Assembly (NCBI RefSeq): GCF_022024175.1 | Contig: NZ_CP091794.1 | Span: forward strand, 2,046,001 to 2,110,000 | Length of the DNA: 64,000 nt | From: Prevotella communis | GTDB taxonomy: Bacteria > Bacteroidota > Bacteroidia > Bacteroidales > Bacteroidaceae | Reading direction: 5' to 3' | Shown: positions 42,810-52,285 of the stretch, one piece after another | Position numbering within the stretch: the stretch's first letter is position 1 | Layout of the letters: each line of letters opens with the position of its first letter | The notes under the pieces: model-generated | What the model was told of the DNA's origin: nothing | Seen by the model: the letters and a program-made list of their open reading frames with translations, nothing else | Database searches by the model: none | Made by a program: the position numbers and the translations under genes

Positions 42810-45800
42810 TTAAGATTTAGTAATATTGATATTCAGTTTAAAATCATCAAATTCAACAGACTGTCCCTCATTGGCCTCCAGCTTGACCTCATCGGCCAGC
42901 ACCTGACGGGCGATATAGTCGCCAAAGTCCTCCACAGCCTTCATTACAGCCGCGTTGGGTTCTATCTGTACGCGGATACGGTCGGTAATCTCCAATCCGC
43001 TCTTCTTACGAATGTTCTGAATGCGGTTCACCAGCGTACGGGCCATACCCTCTGCACGCAGCTCGTCAGTCAGCGTGATGTCGAGAGCAATAGTCAGGTT
43101 ACCATCGTTGCCAACCAGCCATCCAGGAATATCCTCACTGATTACCTCAACGTCCTCGGCCAGAATCTCATAGCTACCCAACTGCACCTTTCCGTTGGTC
43201 TCCAGTTCAGCAATCTGCTCCTGTGTCATATCAGTAACAGCAGCAGCAACGGCCTTCATGTCCTTGCCAAACTTCTTACCCATCGTACGGAAGTTACACT
43301 TCACTTTCTTCACCAGGATACCCTGACCCTCAACGAATTTCACGTCCTTCACGTTCACTTCCTGCAGGAAAATCTGCTTCACGCTCTCGATTGCGATGCG
43401 TTGAGCCTCGTCCACGGGTGGAATCATCAAGGTCTGCAGAGGCTGCTTCACGGCAATGCCTTCCTTCTTGCGCAGTGACAGCACAACGGTAGTAATGCGC
43501 TGAGCAATCTCCATACGCTGTTCCAGGTCAGCATTCACCAATGACATATTAGCTACGGGGAATTTCTCCAAGTGCACGCTGTCCATCTCGCCACCCATAT
43601 CACAGTAGATACGATCTGCGAAGAACGGAGCAAACGGAGCCAGAAGTTTAGAAACAGTCATCAAGCACTCGTAAAGCGTCTGATATGCAGCCAACTTATC
43701 CTCATCCATCTCCTTACCCCAGAAGCGTTTCTTGTTCAGACGCACATACCAGTTAGAGAGGTCCTCGTCAACAAACTTATCAATGAGACGTCCTGCACGG
43801 GTGGGATCAAAGCCATTCATCTCTTCCTCTACGCCCTTCACCAATGAATTCAGACAAGACAAAATCCATCTGTCAAACTCAGGACGCTTCTCAACGGGAA
43901 TCTGTGGAGCTTTCGGATCGAAGTTATCCACATTAGCATACATCGCGAAGAGTGAGTATGTATTATATAAGGTACCAAAGAACTTACGACTGATTTCAGC
44001 CACGCCCTCTGGATCGAACTTCAGGTTATCCCAAGGTTCTGAGTTTGTAATCATATAGAAACGCACAGCATCAGAGCCGTACTTATCAATCATCTCGAAA
44101 GGATTGATTACATTGCCCACGTGCTTCGACATTTTATTTCCCTTAGCATCAAGCACAAGACCTGTAGATATCACGTTCTTAAAAGCAACAGAATCGAAAA
44201 TCATCGTTGCAATAGCGTGAAGCGTGAAGAACCAGCCTCGTGTCTGGTCCACGCCCTCATTGATAAAGTCTGCAGGGAATGCCTTATTATTATCGATGAG
44301 CTCGCGATTCTCAAATGGGTAGTGAATCTGGGCATATGGCATAGAACCAGAGTCGAACCATACGTCTATCAAGTCGCTCTCGCGCTTCATGGGCTTACCA
44401 CTGTCGCTCACCAAAACAATATAATCCACGTACGGACGGTGCATATCAATCTTGTCGTAGTTTTCCTTCGACATATCACCAGGTACGAAGCCCTTCTCCT
44501 TCAATGGATTAGAGGTCATCACACCTGCAGCAACAGCCTTTTCTATTTCGTTGTAGAGTTCCTCCAGACTGCCAATACATTTTTCCTCGCCATCCTCACT
44601 ACGCCAGATAGGCAGTGGTGTACCCCAGAAGCGTGAACGGGAGAGGTTCCAGTCATTCAGATTCTCCAACCAGTTACCAAAGCGGCCTGTACCTGTTGAC
44701 TCTGGATGCCAGCCAATAGTAGTATTCAACTGGCTCATGCGCTCCTTGCAAGCAGAACTCTTAATGAACCATGAATCCAGCGGATAATAGAGCACGGGCT
44801 TATCCGTACGCCAACAGTGTGGATAGTTGTGAACATGCTTCTCAATCTTAAAGGCTTTGCCTTCTGCCTTAAGATCCATGCAGATGGAAATATCAAGAGT
44901 TTCATCCTTATCGGTGAGGTTCTCATCATAGGCGTTCTTCACATAACGACCAGCATATTTACCCCACTTCTCTACATCTACATATTTATTAACGAATTCT
45001 GCATCGAGATCTTCAAGTACAAAATACTTACCCTGCAGATCAACAACAGGACGTTCGTTGCCCTTCTTATCAATCAGTACAATAGGACAGATTCCTGCCT
45101 TCTTAGCAACAAAGGCGTCGTCAGCACCGAAGTTGGGCGCGATATGCACAATACCAGCGCCATCCTCTGTCGTCACATAGTCACCAGGAATCACCTTGAA
45201 GGCATCGCCCATAGGCTTAATCATTGGCAACAACTGTTCGTACTCCATACCTACGAGGTCAGTACCTTTATAGCGACCTACCACACGATAAGGCAAGAAC
45301 TTCTCACCCTTCTTGAATTCTGGCATCTCGCCGCCATCAGTAATCTCTGCTGCAGTATCAAAATAAGCAGCTACACGTGCCTCAGCCATCACCACCGTAA
45401 TTTTCTCGGCAGTATATGGATTATAGGTTTGCAGCGCCACATAATCAATCTTTGGGCCTACACAGAGAGCCGAGTTTGCAGCCAGCGTCCAAGGCGTTGT
45501 TGTCCAAGCCATAAAATATGGTTTACCCCATTCTGTCATCTCAGCCTTTGGATTCTTCATTTTGAAGAGTGCCGTGCAAGTAGTATCCTTCACGTCACGA
45601 TAGCAACCAGGCTGGTTCAGCTCATGACTCGACAAGCCTGTACCGGCTGCAGGACTGTAAGGCTGAATGGTATAACCTTTATAAAGTAGACCCTTCTCAT
45701 AGAATTTCTTCAAAAGGTACCACAAAGTCTCTATATACTTATTATCGTAAGTGATATAAGGATTATCCAGGTCTACAAAATAACCCATACGCTCAGTCAG

Positions 45801-46220
45801 TTCACGCCATTCTGCGGTAAACTTCATCACGTTTTCACGACACTTCTTATTGTAATCCTCCGTTGAGATATACTTATCACTTTCCTTGTTGTCAATATCA
45901 GCCTTAGTAATACCCAGTTCTTTTTCGACACCAAGTTCTACAGGCAGACCATGAGTATCCCAACCTGCCTTACGCTTCACCTGGAAGCCCTGCATGGTCT
46001 TATAACGGTTAAACGTATCCTTCAATGAGCGACCCAGCACATGGTGGATACCTGGATGACCGTTTGCAGAGGGAGGACCCTCGAAGAATACAAACTGAGG
46101 ACAGCCCTCACGTTCATCAATGCTGCGATGAAAGATATCATCCTTCATCCACTTCTCCAGAATCTCGTTATTCACCTGTGTCAGGTTCAAGCCGTTATGT
46201 TCGGCGAATCTCTTTGCCAT
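42810..46220 (-). CDS. ileS: Isoleucine--tRNA ligase
   Basis: 1136 residues, the long form found in Bacteroidetes. The HIGH motif is 'NGHPGIHHVLGR' (about 53-64). The editing domain has 'AWTTTPWTLAANSALCVG', and the KMSKS variant is 'GNKMSKHVGNVINP' (about 690). The anticodon domain and a C-terminal DUF5915-like extension ('LRAEGMARTLVNRIQNIRKK') follow. It charges tRNA-Ile in the cytosol. The promoter box at 46253-46260 starts the operon ileS, DksA-like, lspA, DUF4296, small ORF, MFS remnant, DUF151, rsmE, DUF3256. Confidence 0.97.
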   Translation of the reverse strand: MAKRFAEHNGLNLTQVNNEILEKWMKDDIFHRSIDEREGCPQFVFFEGPPSANGHPGIHHVLGRSLKDTFNRYKTMQGFQVKRKAGWDTHGLPVELGVEKELGITKADIDNKESDKYISTEDYNKKCRENVMKFTAEWRELTERMGYFVDLDNPYITYDNKYIETLWYLLKKFYEKGLLYKGYTIQPYSPAAGTGLSSHELNQPGCYRDVKDTTCTALFKMKNPKAEMTEWGKPYFMAWTTTPWTLAANSALCVGPKIDYVALQTYNPYTAEKITVVMAEARVAAYFDTAAEITDGGEMPEFKKGEKFLPYRVVGRYKGTDLVGMEYEQLLPMIKPMGDAFKVIPGDYVTTEDGAGIVHIAPNFGADDAFVAKKAGICPIVLIDKKGNERPVVDLQGKYFVLEDLDAEFVNKYVDVEKWGKYAGRYVKNAYDENLTDKDETLDISICMDLKAEGKAFKIEKHVHNYPHCWRTDKPVLYYPLDSWFIKSSACKERMSQLNTTIGWHPESTGTGRFGNWLENLNDWNLSRSRFWGTPLPIWRSEDGEEKCIGSLEELYNEIEKAVAAGVMTSNPLKEKGFVPGDMSKENYDKIDMHRPYVDYIVLVSDSGKPMKRESDLIDVWFDSGSMPYAQIHYPFENRELIDNNKAFPADFINEGVDQTRGWFFTLHAIATMIFDSVAFKNVISTGLVLDAKGNKMSKHVGNVINPFEMIDKYGSDAVRFYMITNSEPWDNLKFDPEGVAEISRKFFGTLYNTYSLFAMYANVDNFDPKAPQIPVEKRPEFDRWILSCLNSLVKGVEEEMNGFDPTRAGRLIDKFVDEDLSNWYVRLNKKRFWGKEMDEDKLAAYQTLYECLMTVSKLLAPFAPFFADRIYCDMGGEMDSVHLEKFPVANMSLVNADLEQRMEIAQRITTVVLSLRKKEGIAVKQPLQTLMIPPVDEAQRIAIESVKQIFLQEVNVKDVKFVEGQGILVKKVKCNFRTMGKKFGKDMKAVAAAVTDMTQEQIAELETNGKVQLGSYEILAEDVEVISEDIPGWLVGNDGNLTIALDITLTDELRAEGMARTLVNRIQNIRKKSGLEITDRIRVQIEPNAAVMKAVEDFGDYIARQVLADEVKLEANEGQSVEFDDFKLNINITKS

Positions 46221-46252
46221 ATCTTATTTGTACTTATTTTATTTTTGACGTG

Positions 46253-46260
46253 CAAAGGTA
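46253..46260 (-). promoter_or_regulatory. Promoter -7 box for the ileS operon
   Basis: Minus-strand TACCTTTG followed by CACG, about 32 bp before the ATG. Confidence 0.75.
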
Positions 46261-46374
46261 CGAAGAAAAATTGATACCACCAAAAAATGAAACAAATATT
46301 CACGCTTTAGCGAAAAGTAAACGAAATTACATAATTTTGAACCAAATTTTGATGGTGATATAAAATATTTCCAG

Positions 46375-46382
46375 TACCTTTG
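46375..46382 (+). promoter_or_regulatory. Promoter -7 box for uxuA
   Basis: TACCTTTG followed by CATG; the in-frame ATG at 46384 is part of this promoter, so translation must start at 46423. Confidence 0.75.
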
Positions 46383-46422
46383 CATGAAATTTCGAAAACC
46401 TTTAACAAACAAAAAGAAAGAA

Positions 46423-47676
46423 ATGGAAAGAACTTGGAGATGGTTTGGCAAGAAAGACAAGATAACGCTTGCCCAACTGAGACAGATTGGCGTTGAGGGC
46501 ATTGTCACCGCCCTGCACGATGTACCCCTTGGCCAAGTGTGGACACGTGAAAAAATTCGCGAACTGCGCGAGTATATTGAAAGCTATGGCATGCGCTGGA
46601 GCGTGGTAGAATCGCTCCCCGTGGTCGAAACTATCAAATATGGCGGACCTGACCGTGACCAACAGATTGAAGTATACAAAGAGAGCCTGCGCAATCTTGC
46701 CGCAGAAGGCATCAACTGCATCTGCTATAACTTCATGCCCGTTCTAGACTGGGCCCGTACAGACTTATTCCACGACAACCCCAACGGTGCCACCAACCTC
46801 TACTTCAACTATGCCGAGTTTGCCTATTTCGACATTTACATCCTGAAGCGCCCTGGTGCTCGCGAGGAATGGGAGAATTTCCAGTTTCCCGAAGGTTGGG
46901 GAGAAGGTCGCAGTGTCATAGCCGAATGCGACGAGCTTGCCAAGACCATGACACCCGAAAAAGACCACAAGTTGGTAGAGACTATCGTCATCAAAACACA
47001 GGGTTTTGTATCTGGTAATTTCAGCGAAAACGACGAAGCTCCAATCCAGAAATTCCGTGAATTCCTTGACTTATATAAAGGCATAGACAAGAAGCAGTTA
47101 CGCGAAAACATGAAATACTTCCTTGAGGCCATCATGCCTGTCTGCGAGGAGTGCAATATCAACATGTGCGTACACCCTGACGATCCCCCAATTGAAATCC
47201 TCGGTTTACCGCGTATTGTACGTACCGAAGAGGACATTCGCTGGTTCTTAAATGCAGTACCCAACAAGCACAACGGTCTGACGTTCTGTGCAGGTTCACT
47301 GAGCGCCGGTGCTTACAACAATGTGGTTGAGCTGGCAAAGGAATTTGCTTCTCGCACCCATTTCGTTCATCTTCGCTCATGCCACATTTTCCCCAACGGA
47401 GATTTTACCGAAGCAAGTCACTTAGGCGGACGTGCCGATCTGATTGAGCTGTGCCGTATTTTCGAAAAAGAGAACCCTGCACTTCCTATGCGTGTTGACC
47501 ACGGTATGACGTTCACTGACGAACCTGGTGGTATTATGGACGAAAGCAGTCACGGACACAATGCCGGCTACACCCTTCTGGGACGCATGTTTGCACTTGG
47601 TCAGGTTCAAGGCATCCTTGCAACGGTTGACCGGGAATTAGGTATCCCTTACAAGCAACCTGGTTTCTTCGACTAA
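46423..47676 (+). CDS. uxuA: Mannonate dehydratase
   Basis: 417 residues from the ATG at 46423. Family signatures: 'TWRWFGKKDKITLAQLRQIG', 'EGIVTALHDVPLGQVWTREK', 'NICVHPDDPP'-type 'NMCVHPDDPPIEILGLPRIV', 'THFVHLRSCHIFPNGDFTEA' and 'MRVDHGMTFTDEPGGIMDES', with His/Cys/Asp metal ligands. It dehydrates D-mannonate to 2-keto-3-deoxygluconate in glucuronate catabolism. Here it stands alone; the usual partner uxuB/fructuronate reductase is not adjacent. It is followed by a 374-bp gap with a repeat array and then a pentose module, so it may be controlled separately. Confidence 0.95.
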   Translation: MERTWRWFGKKDKITLAQLRQIGVEGIVTALHDVPLGQVWTREKIRELREYIESYGMRWSVVESLPVVETIKYGGPDRDQQIEVYKESLRNLAAEGINCICYNFMPVLDWARTDLFHDNPNGATNLYFNYAEFAYFDIYILKRPGAREEWENFQFPEGWGEGRSVIAECDELAKTMTPEKDHKLVETIVIKTQGFVSGNFSENDEAPIQKFREFLDLYKGIDKKQLRENMKYFLEAIMPVCEECNINMCVHPDDPPIEILGLPRIVRTEEDIRWFLNAVPNKHNGLTFCAGSLSAGAYNNVVELAKEFASRTHFVHLRSCHIFPNGDFTEASHLGGRADLIELCRIFEKENPALPMRVDHGMTFTDEPGGIMDESSHGHNAGYTLLGRMFALGQVQGILATVDRELGIPYKQPGFFD

Positions 47677-47791
47677 CCCCCTTCTAAGGTCTCATCCCCC
47701 TCTTATATCTGTCCCCCTATAAGGGGGACTTAGATATGAGGGGAGGCCTTATTTCCCCCACAGAAACAACACCTTATTCTGCAGCTTTTTA

Positions 47792-47923
47792 AAAACCACT
47801 GATTTAGAGATGCTAAACCATAGGTTTTGGACTCACAAACCATAGGTTTACGATGCGTAAACCATAGGGTTACGACCTCTAAGTCCCTACTTGACGATGT
47901 CAAAACCACTGATTTCCATATCA
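47792..47923 (+). repeat. Degenerate tandem array with 22-nt period (six units)
   Basis: Units start at 47792, 47815, 47837, 47859, 47881 and 47902 (lengths 23, 22, 22, 22, 21, about 22). Units 2-4 begin AAACCATAGG[T/G]TT, themselves near-palindromic (AAACC-ATA-GGTTT), followed by variable ends such as ACGATGCGT. Units 1 and 6 share AAAACCACTGATTT. The rest of the gap 47677-48050 holds a CCCCCTATAAGGGGG hairpin (47721-47735), a possible uxuA terminator, and the next promoter. Confidence 0.8.
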
Positions 47924-48013
47924 AGCACTCCTACCGACCATCATAGCGCCTAAAACCAAGCATCATTTTTCATTATTTATTTGAAATAATTTGGCTATTA
48001 GCAAAATTAGTGT

Positions 48014-48021
48014 TAACTTTG
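48014..48021 (+). promoter_or_regulatory. Promoter for the FGGY kinase / transketolase module
   Basis: -7 box TAACTTTG with a -33 TTTG at 47990-47993, spacing 20 bp. Leader about 22 nt to the ATG at 48051. Confidence 0.8.
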
Positions 48022-48050
48022 CAGTCAAAACTTCAAAACTTAGAAAAACA

Positions 48051-49643
48051 ATGACCGCAAAACAAACCATTGAGGCTGGTAAAGCCATTTTGGGAATCGA
48101 ATTCGGTTCCACACGCATCAAGGCCGTACTTATCGACCAAGACAACAACCCCATTGCTCAGGGCTCACACGAGTGGGAGAATCAACTCGTTGACGGACTG
48201 TGGACCTACTCTACCGAGGCTGTATGGTATGGGCTGCAGGACTGTTATGCCGAGCTACGCAAAGACGTGCAGAAGCAGTATGACTGTGAGCTTGAGACAC
48301 TGGCTGCCATCGGCTTCTCAGCCATGATGCACGGCTACATGGCATTCAACAAAGACCAGCAGATTCTGGTGCCTTTCCGCACATGGCGTAACACGAATAC
48401 AGGCAAAGCTGCTGCCAAGCTATCAGAACTGTTTAATTATAACATTCCCCTGCGCTGGAGCATCTCACACCTGTATCAGTGCATCCTTGACAATGAGAAG
48501 CACGTAAAAGACATCAAATACCTGACAACACTGGCAGGTTACGTGCACTGGCAGGTAACTGGCGAGTTTGTACTGGGTGTTGGTGATGCATCAGGTATGA
48601 TTCCTGTTGACCCCGCCACAAAGACCTACGATGCCGAGATGGTGAAGAAATTCGATGAGCTGATTGCACCCAAAGGCTTCAGCTGGAAATTACTCGACAT
48701 TCTGCCAAAGAGTCTGAATGCTGGCGAAAACGCTGGTTTCCTGACTCCCGAAGGTGCCAAGAAACTGGACGTAAGTGGTCATCTGAAGCCTGGATGTCCG
48801 GTATGTCCTCCAGAAGGTGATGCCGGCACAGGCATGGTTGCCACCAATGCTGTAAAGCAGCGCACAGGTAACGTGAGCGCAGGAACCTCTTCTTTTTCTA
48901 TGATTGTATTGGAGAAGCCGCTTTCAAAGCCCTACGAGATGATTGACATGGTGACAACACCTGACGGAAGTCTGGTAGCTATGGTACACTGCAACAACTG
49001 TACTTCAGACATCAATGCCTGGGTAGGTCTGTTTAAGGAGTATCAGCAGCTGATGGGCTTGAAGGTAGATATGAACGAGCTGTTTGGCAAACTGTTTAAC
49101 AAGGCATTGGAGGGTGATGCTGACTGCGGTGGTCTGATGGCATACAATTACGTCAGCGGTGAACCCGTAACAGGTCTCAGCGAGGGTCGTCCCATGTTTG
49201 TGCGCTCAGCTAATGACAAGTTCAACTTGGCCAACTTCATGCGTGCCCATCTCTACGGTGCCATCGGTGTATTGAAGATTGGAAACGATATTCTGTTCAA
49301 GGACGAGATGATTCGTGTGGATCGTATCACCGGTCACGGTGGTTACTTCAAGACCGCAGGTGTAGGTCAGCGCATGCTGGCTGCAGCCCTGAACAGTCCT
49401 ATCAGTGTGATGGAGACTGCTGGCGAAGGTGGTGCGTGGGGTATCGCCCTGCTGGCTGGCTACGTGGTGAACAACCCCAATAAATTGTCACTGGCCGATT
49501 ACCTGGAGACAGTGGTATTCGCAGGCAATACAGGTGTGAGCATCGCCCCCACCCCAGAAGATGTCGCAGGATTCGAGAAATACATCGAGAACTACAAGCA
49601 GTGTCTCCCCATTGAGCAGGCTGCCGTAGATAATAAGAAATAA
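48051..49643 (+). CDS. FGGY-family carbohydrate kinase (probably L-ribulokinase type)
   Basis: 530 residues from the ATG at 48051; the upstream in-frame codons lie inside the promoter. The FGGY_N domain has '[20 protein letters not shown]' (phosphate-1 loop) and '[20 protein letters not shown]'; FGGY_C has '[20 protein letters not shown]' and '[20 protein letters not shown]'. In Bacteroides a kinase of this type precedes transketolase and rpiB in an arabinose or xylulose cluster, so a pentulose substrate is likely. The next gene starts 33 bp later. No isomerase or epimerase gene is present in the window, so L-ribulose versus D-xylulose cannot be decided. Confidence 0.85.
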   Translation: MTAKQTIEAGKAILGIEFGSTRIKAVLIDQDNNPIAQGSHEWENQLVDGLWTYSTEAVWYGLQDCYAELRKDVQKQYDCELETLAAIGFSAMMHGYMAFNKDQQILVPFRTWRNTNTGKAAAKLSELFNYNIPLRWSISHLYQCILDNEKHVKDIKYLTTLAGYVHWQVTGEFVLGVGDASGMIPVDPATKTYDAEMVKKFDELIAPKGFSWKLLDILPKSLNAGENAGFLTPEGAKKLDVSGHLKPGCPVCPPEGDAGTGMVATNAVKQRTGNVSAGTSSFSMIVLEKPLSKPYEMIDMVTTPDGSLVAMVHCNNCTSDINAWVGLFKEYQQLMGLKVDMNELFGKLFNKALEGDADCGGLMAYNYVSGEPVTGLSEGRPMFVRSANDKFNLANFMRAHLYGAIGVLKIGNDILFKDEMIRVDRITGHGGYFKTAGVGQRMLAAALNSPISVMETAGEGGAWGIALLAGYVVNNPNKLSLADYLETVVFAGNTGVSIAPTPEDVAGFEKYIENYKQCLPIEQAAVDNKK

Positions 49644-49676
49644 GTATATATAATATAAACAGTAGTTAAACAAATT

Positions 49677-51689
49677 ATGAACGACAACAAAGTTATGAAC
49701 AAAGCAGCGGATAATATCCGTATCCTCGCTGCTTCGATGGTTGAAAAAGCCAAGTCGGGACACCCCGGCGGTGCTATGGGTGGTGCTGACTTCATCAACA
49801 CTCTGTATAGTGAGTTCCTGGTTTACGACCCCGAGAACCCCGCATGGGAGGGTCGTGACCGTTTCTTCCTTGACCCCGGTCATATGGCTCCAATGCTCTA
49901 CAGCCAGTTGGCTCTGATAGGCAAGTTCACATTGGAGGATCTGAAAAACCTGCGCCAGTGGGGCTCAGTAACTCCCGGTCACCCCGAGCGCGAGATTGAG
50001 CGCGGCATCGAGAACACCTCTGGTCCTCTCGGACAGGGTCACTGTTTCGCTGTTGGTGCTGCTATCGCCGCTAAGTTCCTGAAGGCTCGTCTGGGCAACG
50101 TCATGAATCAGACCATCTATGCATACATCTCTGACGGTGGTGTGCAGGAGGAGATTTCACAGGGTGCTGGTCGTATCGCCGGTAACCTGGGTCTGGACAA
50201 CCTCATCATGTTCTACGACGCTAACGATATCCAGCTCTCTACAAAGACAGAGGTTGTGACCTGCGAGGACACAGCTAAGAAGTACGAGGCATGGGGCTGG
50301 TATGTACAGAAGATTGACGGTAACGATGTTGACCAGATTCGTGAGGCTATCAAGAAGGCTCAGGCCGAGAAGGAGCGTCCAAGTCTGATTATCGGTCACT
50401 GCGTTATGGGTAAGGGTGCCCGTAAGGCCGACAACACATCATATGAGAGCAACTGCGCTACTCACGGTGCACCGCTCGGTGGTGACGCTTACATCAACAC
50501 GATGAAGAACCTGGGTGCTGATCCTGAGAATCCATTCCAGATCTTCCCCGAGGTTAAGGAGATGTATGCTAAGCGTGCTGAGGAGCTGAAGAAAATTGTG
50601 GCTGAGCGCTACGCTGAGAAGGCTGAGTGGGCTAAGGCTAACCCCGAGAAGGCTAAGCAGCTGGAGAAGTGGTTCAGCGGTAAGGCTCCAAAGATCGACT
50701 GGAGCAAGGTTGAGCAGAAGCCCGGTTGCGCTACACGTAACGCATCGGCTACCGTTCTCGGTCAGTTGGCTGAGCAGGTGCCCAACATGATTTGTGCATC
50801 AGCCGACCTTTCAAACTCTGATAATACAAACGGCTTCCTCAAGAAGACTAAGGATATGGTTCGTGGCGACTTTAGCGGTGCATTCTTCGAGGCTGGTGTA
50901 GCTGAGCTCACCATGGCTTGCTGCTGTATCGGTATGGCTCTGCACGGTGGTGTTATCCCTGCTTGCGGTACTTTCTTCGTATTCTCAGACTACATGAAGC
51001 CTGCCGTTCGTATGGCTGCCCTGATGGAACTGCCCGTGAAGTTCATCTGGACTCACGATGCCTTCCGTGTTGGTGAGGATGGACCTACCCACGAGCCTGT
51101 TGAGCAGGAAGCACAGATCCGATTGATGGAGAAGCTGAAGAACCACCACGGCAAGAACTCTGTATTGGTAGTTCGTCCTGCCGATGCTGAGGAGACAACC
51201 GTTTGCTGGCGCATGGCTATGGAGAATGTGGATACACCTACAGCACTTATCTTCTCTCGTCAGAACATCGAGATGCTGCCCGAGGGCAACGACTACAACC
51301 AGGCTACTAAGGGTGCTTACGTTGTAGCTGGATCAGACGAGAAGTTCGACGTTATCCTGCTTGCTTCCGGTTCTGAGGTTTCTACCTTGGAGGCTGGTGC
51401 TAAGCTGCTCCGCGAGGATGGCATTAAGGTGCGCATCGTAAGCGTTCCTTCTGAGGGTCTGTTCCGCAGCCAGAGCAAGGAGTATCAGCAGAGCATCCTG
51501 CCTGCTGGCGTTAAGAAATTCGGTCTCACAGCAGGTCTGCCAGTAAACCTCGAGGGTCTGGTAGGTGCCGACGGTACAGTATGGGGTCTGGAGAGCTTTG
51601 GTTTCTCTGCTCCTTACAAGGTGCTCGACGAGAAGCTCGGCTTCACCGGAGAGAATGTTTACAAGCAGGTTAAAGCCCTGCTGGGTTAA
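49677..51689 (+). CDS. tkt: Transketolase
   Basis: 670 residues. TPP/Mg site 'SDGGVQEEISQGAGRIAGNL' and 'YDANDIQLSTKTE', N-terminal 'AKSGHPGGAMGGADFINTLY', central pyrimidine domain 'GVAELTMACCCIGMALHGGV' and 'TFFVFSDYMKPAVRMAALME', and C-terminal domain from about 530. It moves two-carbon units between sugar phosphates in the pentose phosphate pathway. Codon use is strongly biased (GCT, GGT, AAG), which indicates high expression. It follows the FGGY kinase and ends before a terminator-like hairpin that separates it from rpiB. Confidence 0.96.
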   Translation: MNDNKVMNKAADNIRILAASMVEKAKSGHPGGAMGGADFINTLYSEFLVYDPENPAWEGRDRFFLDPGHMAPMLYSQLALIGKFTLEDLKNLRQWGSVTPGHPEREIERGIENTSGPLGQGHCFAVGAAIAAKFLKARLGNVMNQTIYAYISDGGVQEEISQGAGRIAGNLGLDNLIMFYDANDIQLSTKTEVVTCEDTAKKYEAWGWYVQKIDGNDVDQIREAIKKAQAEKERPSLIIGHCVMGKGARKADNTSYESNCATHGAPLGGDAYINTMKNLGADPENPFQIFPEVKEMYAKRAEELKKIVAERYAEKAEWAKANPEKAKQLEKWFSGKAPKIDWSKVEQKPGCATRNASATVLGQLAEQVPNMICASADLSNSDNTNGFLKKTKDMVRGDFSGAFFEAGVAELTMACCCIGMALHGGVIPACGTFFVFSDYMKPAVRMAALMELPVKFIWTHDAFRVGEDGPTHEPVEQEAQIRLMEKLKNHHGKNSVLVVRPADAEETTVCWRMAMENVDTPTALIFSRQNIEMLPEGNDYNQATKGAYVVAGSDEKFDVILLASGSEVSTLEAGAKLLREDGIKVRIVSVPSEGLFRSQSKEYQQSILPAGVKKFGLTAGLPVNLEGLVGADGTVWGLESFGFSAPYKVLDEKLGFTGENVYKQVKALLG

Positions 51690-51710
51690 TTTATAATAAT
51701 CTAATCATCA

Positions 51711-51737
51711 GGCACGGACTTCCGGTCCGTGCCTTTT
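51711..51737 (+). terminator. Terminator or attenuator between tkt and rpiB
   Basis: Perfect stem GGCACGGAC / GTCCGTGCC with TTCCG loop, followed by T4. It lies 14 bp before the rpiB start codon, so rpiB expression must depend on read-through, processing or initiation within 20 bp. Confidence 0.75.
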
Positions 51738-51751
51738 AAAATCTTACGACT

Positions 51752-52192
51752 ATGGAAGTAAAAACAGTTGGAGTTGCTTGCGACCACGCAGGCTTCGCTT
51801 TGAAACAGTTTGTACTCCAGTATCTGGAGGAGAAAGGCTATCCCGTGAAAGACTATGGCACATGGAGCGATGCCAGTGTAGATTATCCTGACTACGGTCA
51901 TGCTTTGGCAAAGGGCATCGAAAGTGGTGAGGTTTACCCTGGTATTGCCATTTGTGGCAGTGGTGAGGGTATTTCTATGACACTGAATAAGCACCAGCAG
52001 GTACGCGCAGGTCTTTGCTGGATACCAGAGATTGCACACCTTATCCGTCAGCATAACGATGCCAACGTATTGGTAATGCCAGGTCGTTTTATCGACAACA
52101 ACATGGCACGCAAGATTATGGATGAATTCTTCACCGCAAGTTTCGAAGGTGGTCGCCACCAAAAGCGCGTGGACAAAATTGCAATCCAGTAA
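51752..52192 (+). CDS. rpiB: Ribose-5-phosphate isomerase B
   Basis: 146 residues, normal for RpiB. Motifs: 'GVACDHAGFALKQFVLQYLE', 'DYGTWSDASVDYPDYGHALA', 'GIAICGSGEGISMTLNKHQQ' (catalytic Cys), 'HNDANVLVMPGRFIDNN'. It interconverts ribose-5-P and ribulose-5-P, supplying substrate for transketolase. It has only 14 bp between the hairpin and its ATG. Just after its stop a 16-nt copy of its last codons recurs (ATTGCAATCCAGTAAG versus ATTGCGATTCAGTGAG at 52182 and 52199), a small tandem duplication. Confidence 0.94.
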   Translation: MEVKTVGVACDHAGFALKQFVLQYLEEKGYPVKDYGTWSDASVDYPDYGHALAKGIESGEVYPGIAICGSGEGISMTLNKHQQVRAGLCWIPEIAHLIRQHNDANVLVMPGRFIDNNMARKIMDEFFTASFEGGRHQKRVDKIAIQ

Positions 52193-52231
52193 GCAGATTG
52201 CGATTCAGTGAGAAGAATAAATGCTAAATTA

Positions 52232-52265
52232 AAGAGGTCACCTCATCATGAAGTGACCTCTTTTT
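52232..52265 (+). terminator. Terminator after rpiB
   Basis: Stem AAGAGGTCAC / GTGACCTCTT with further pairing in the loop, then T5; convergent with thrS. Confidence 0.85.
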
Positions 52266-52285
52266 ATTATATTAGAATTCTGAGA

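Noticed and set aside
46384..46422. Upstream ATG for uxuA
   Set aside because: It lies 1 nt after the -7 box, so it is not in the transcript; homologous sequence starts at MERTWRW (46423).
47792..47923. CRISPR array
   Set aside because: Units are 22 nt without unique spacers of constant length, repeats are degenerate, and there are no cas genes in the window.
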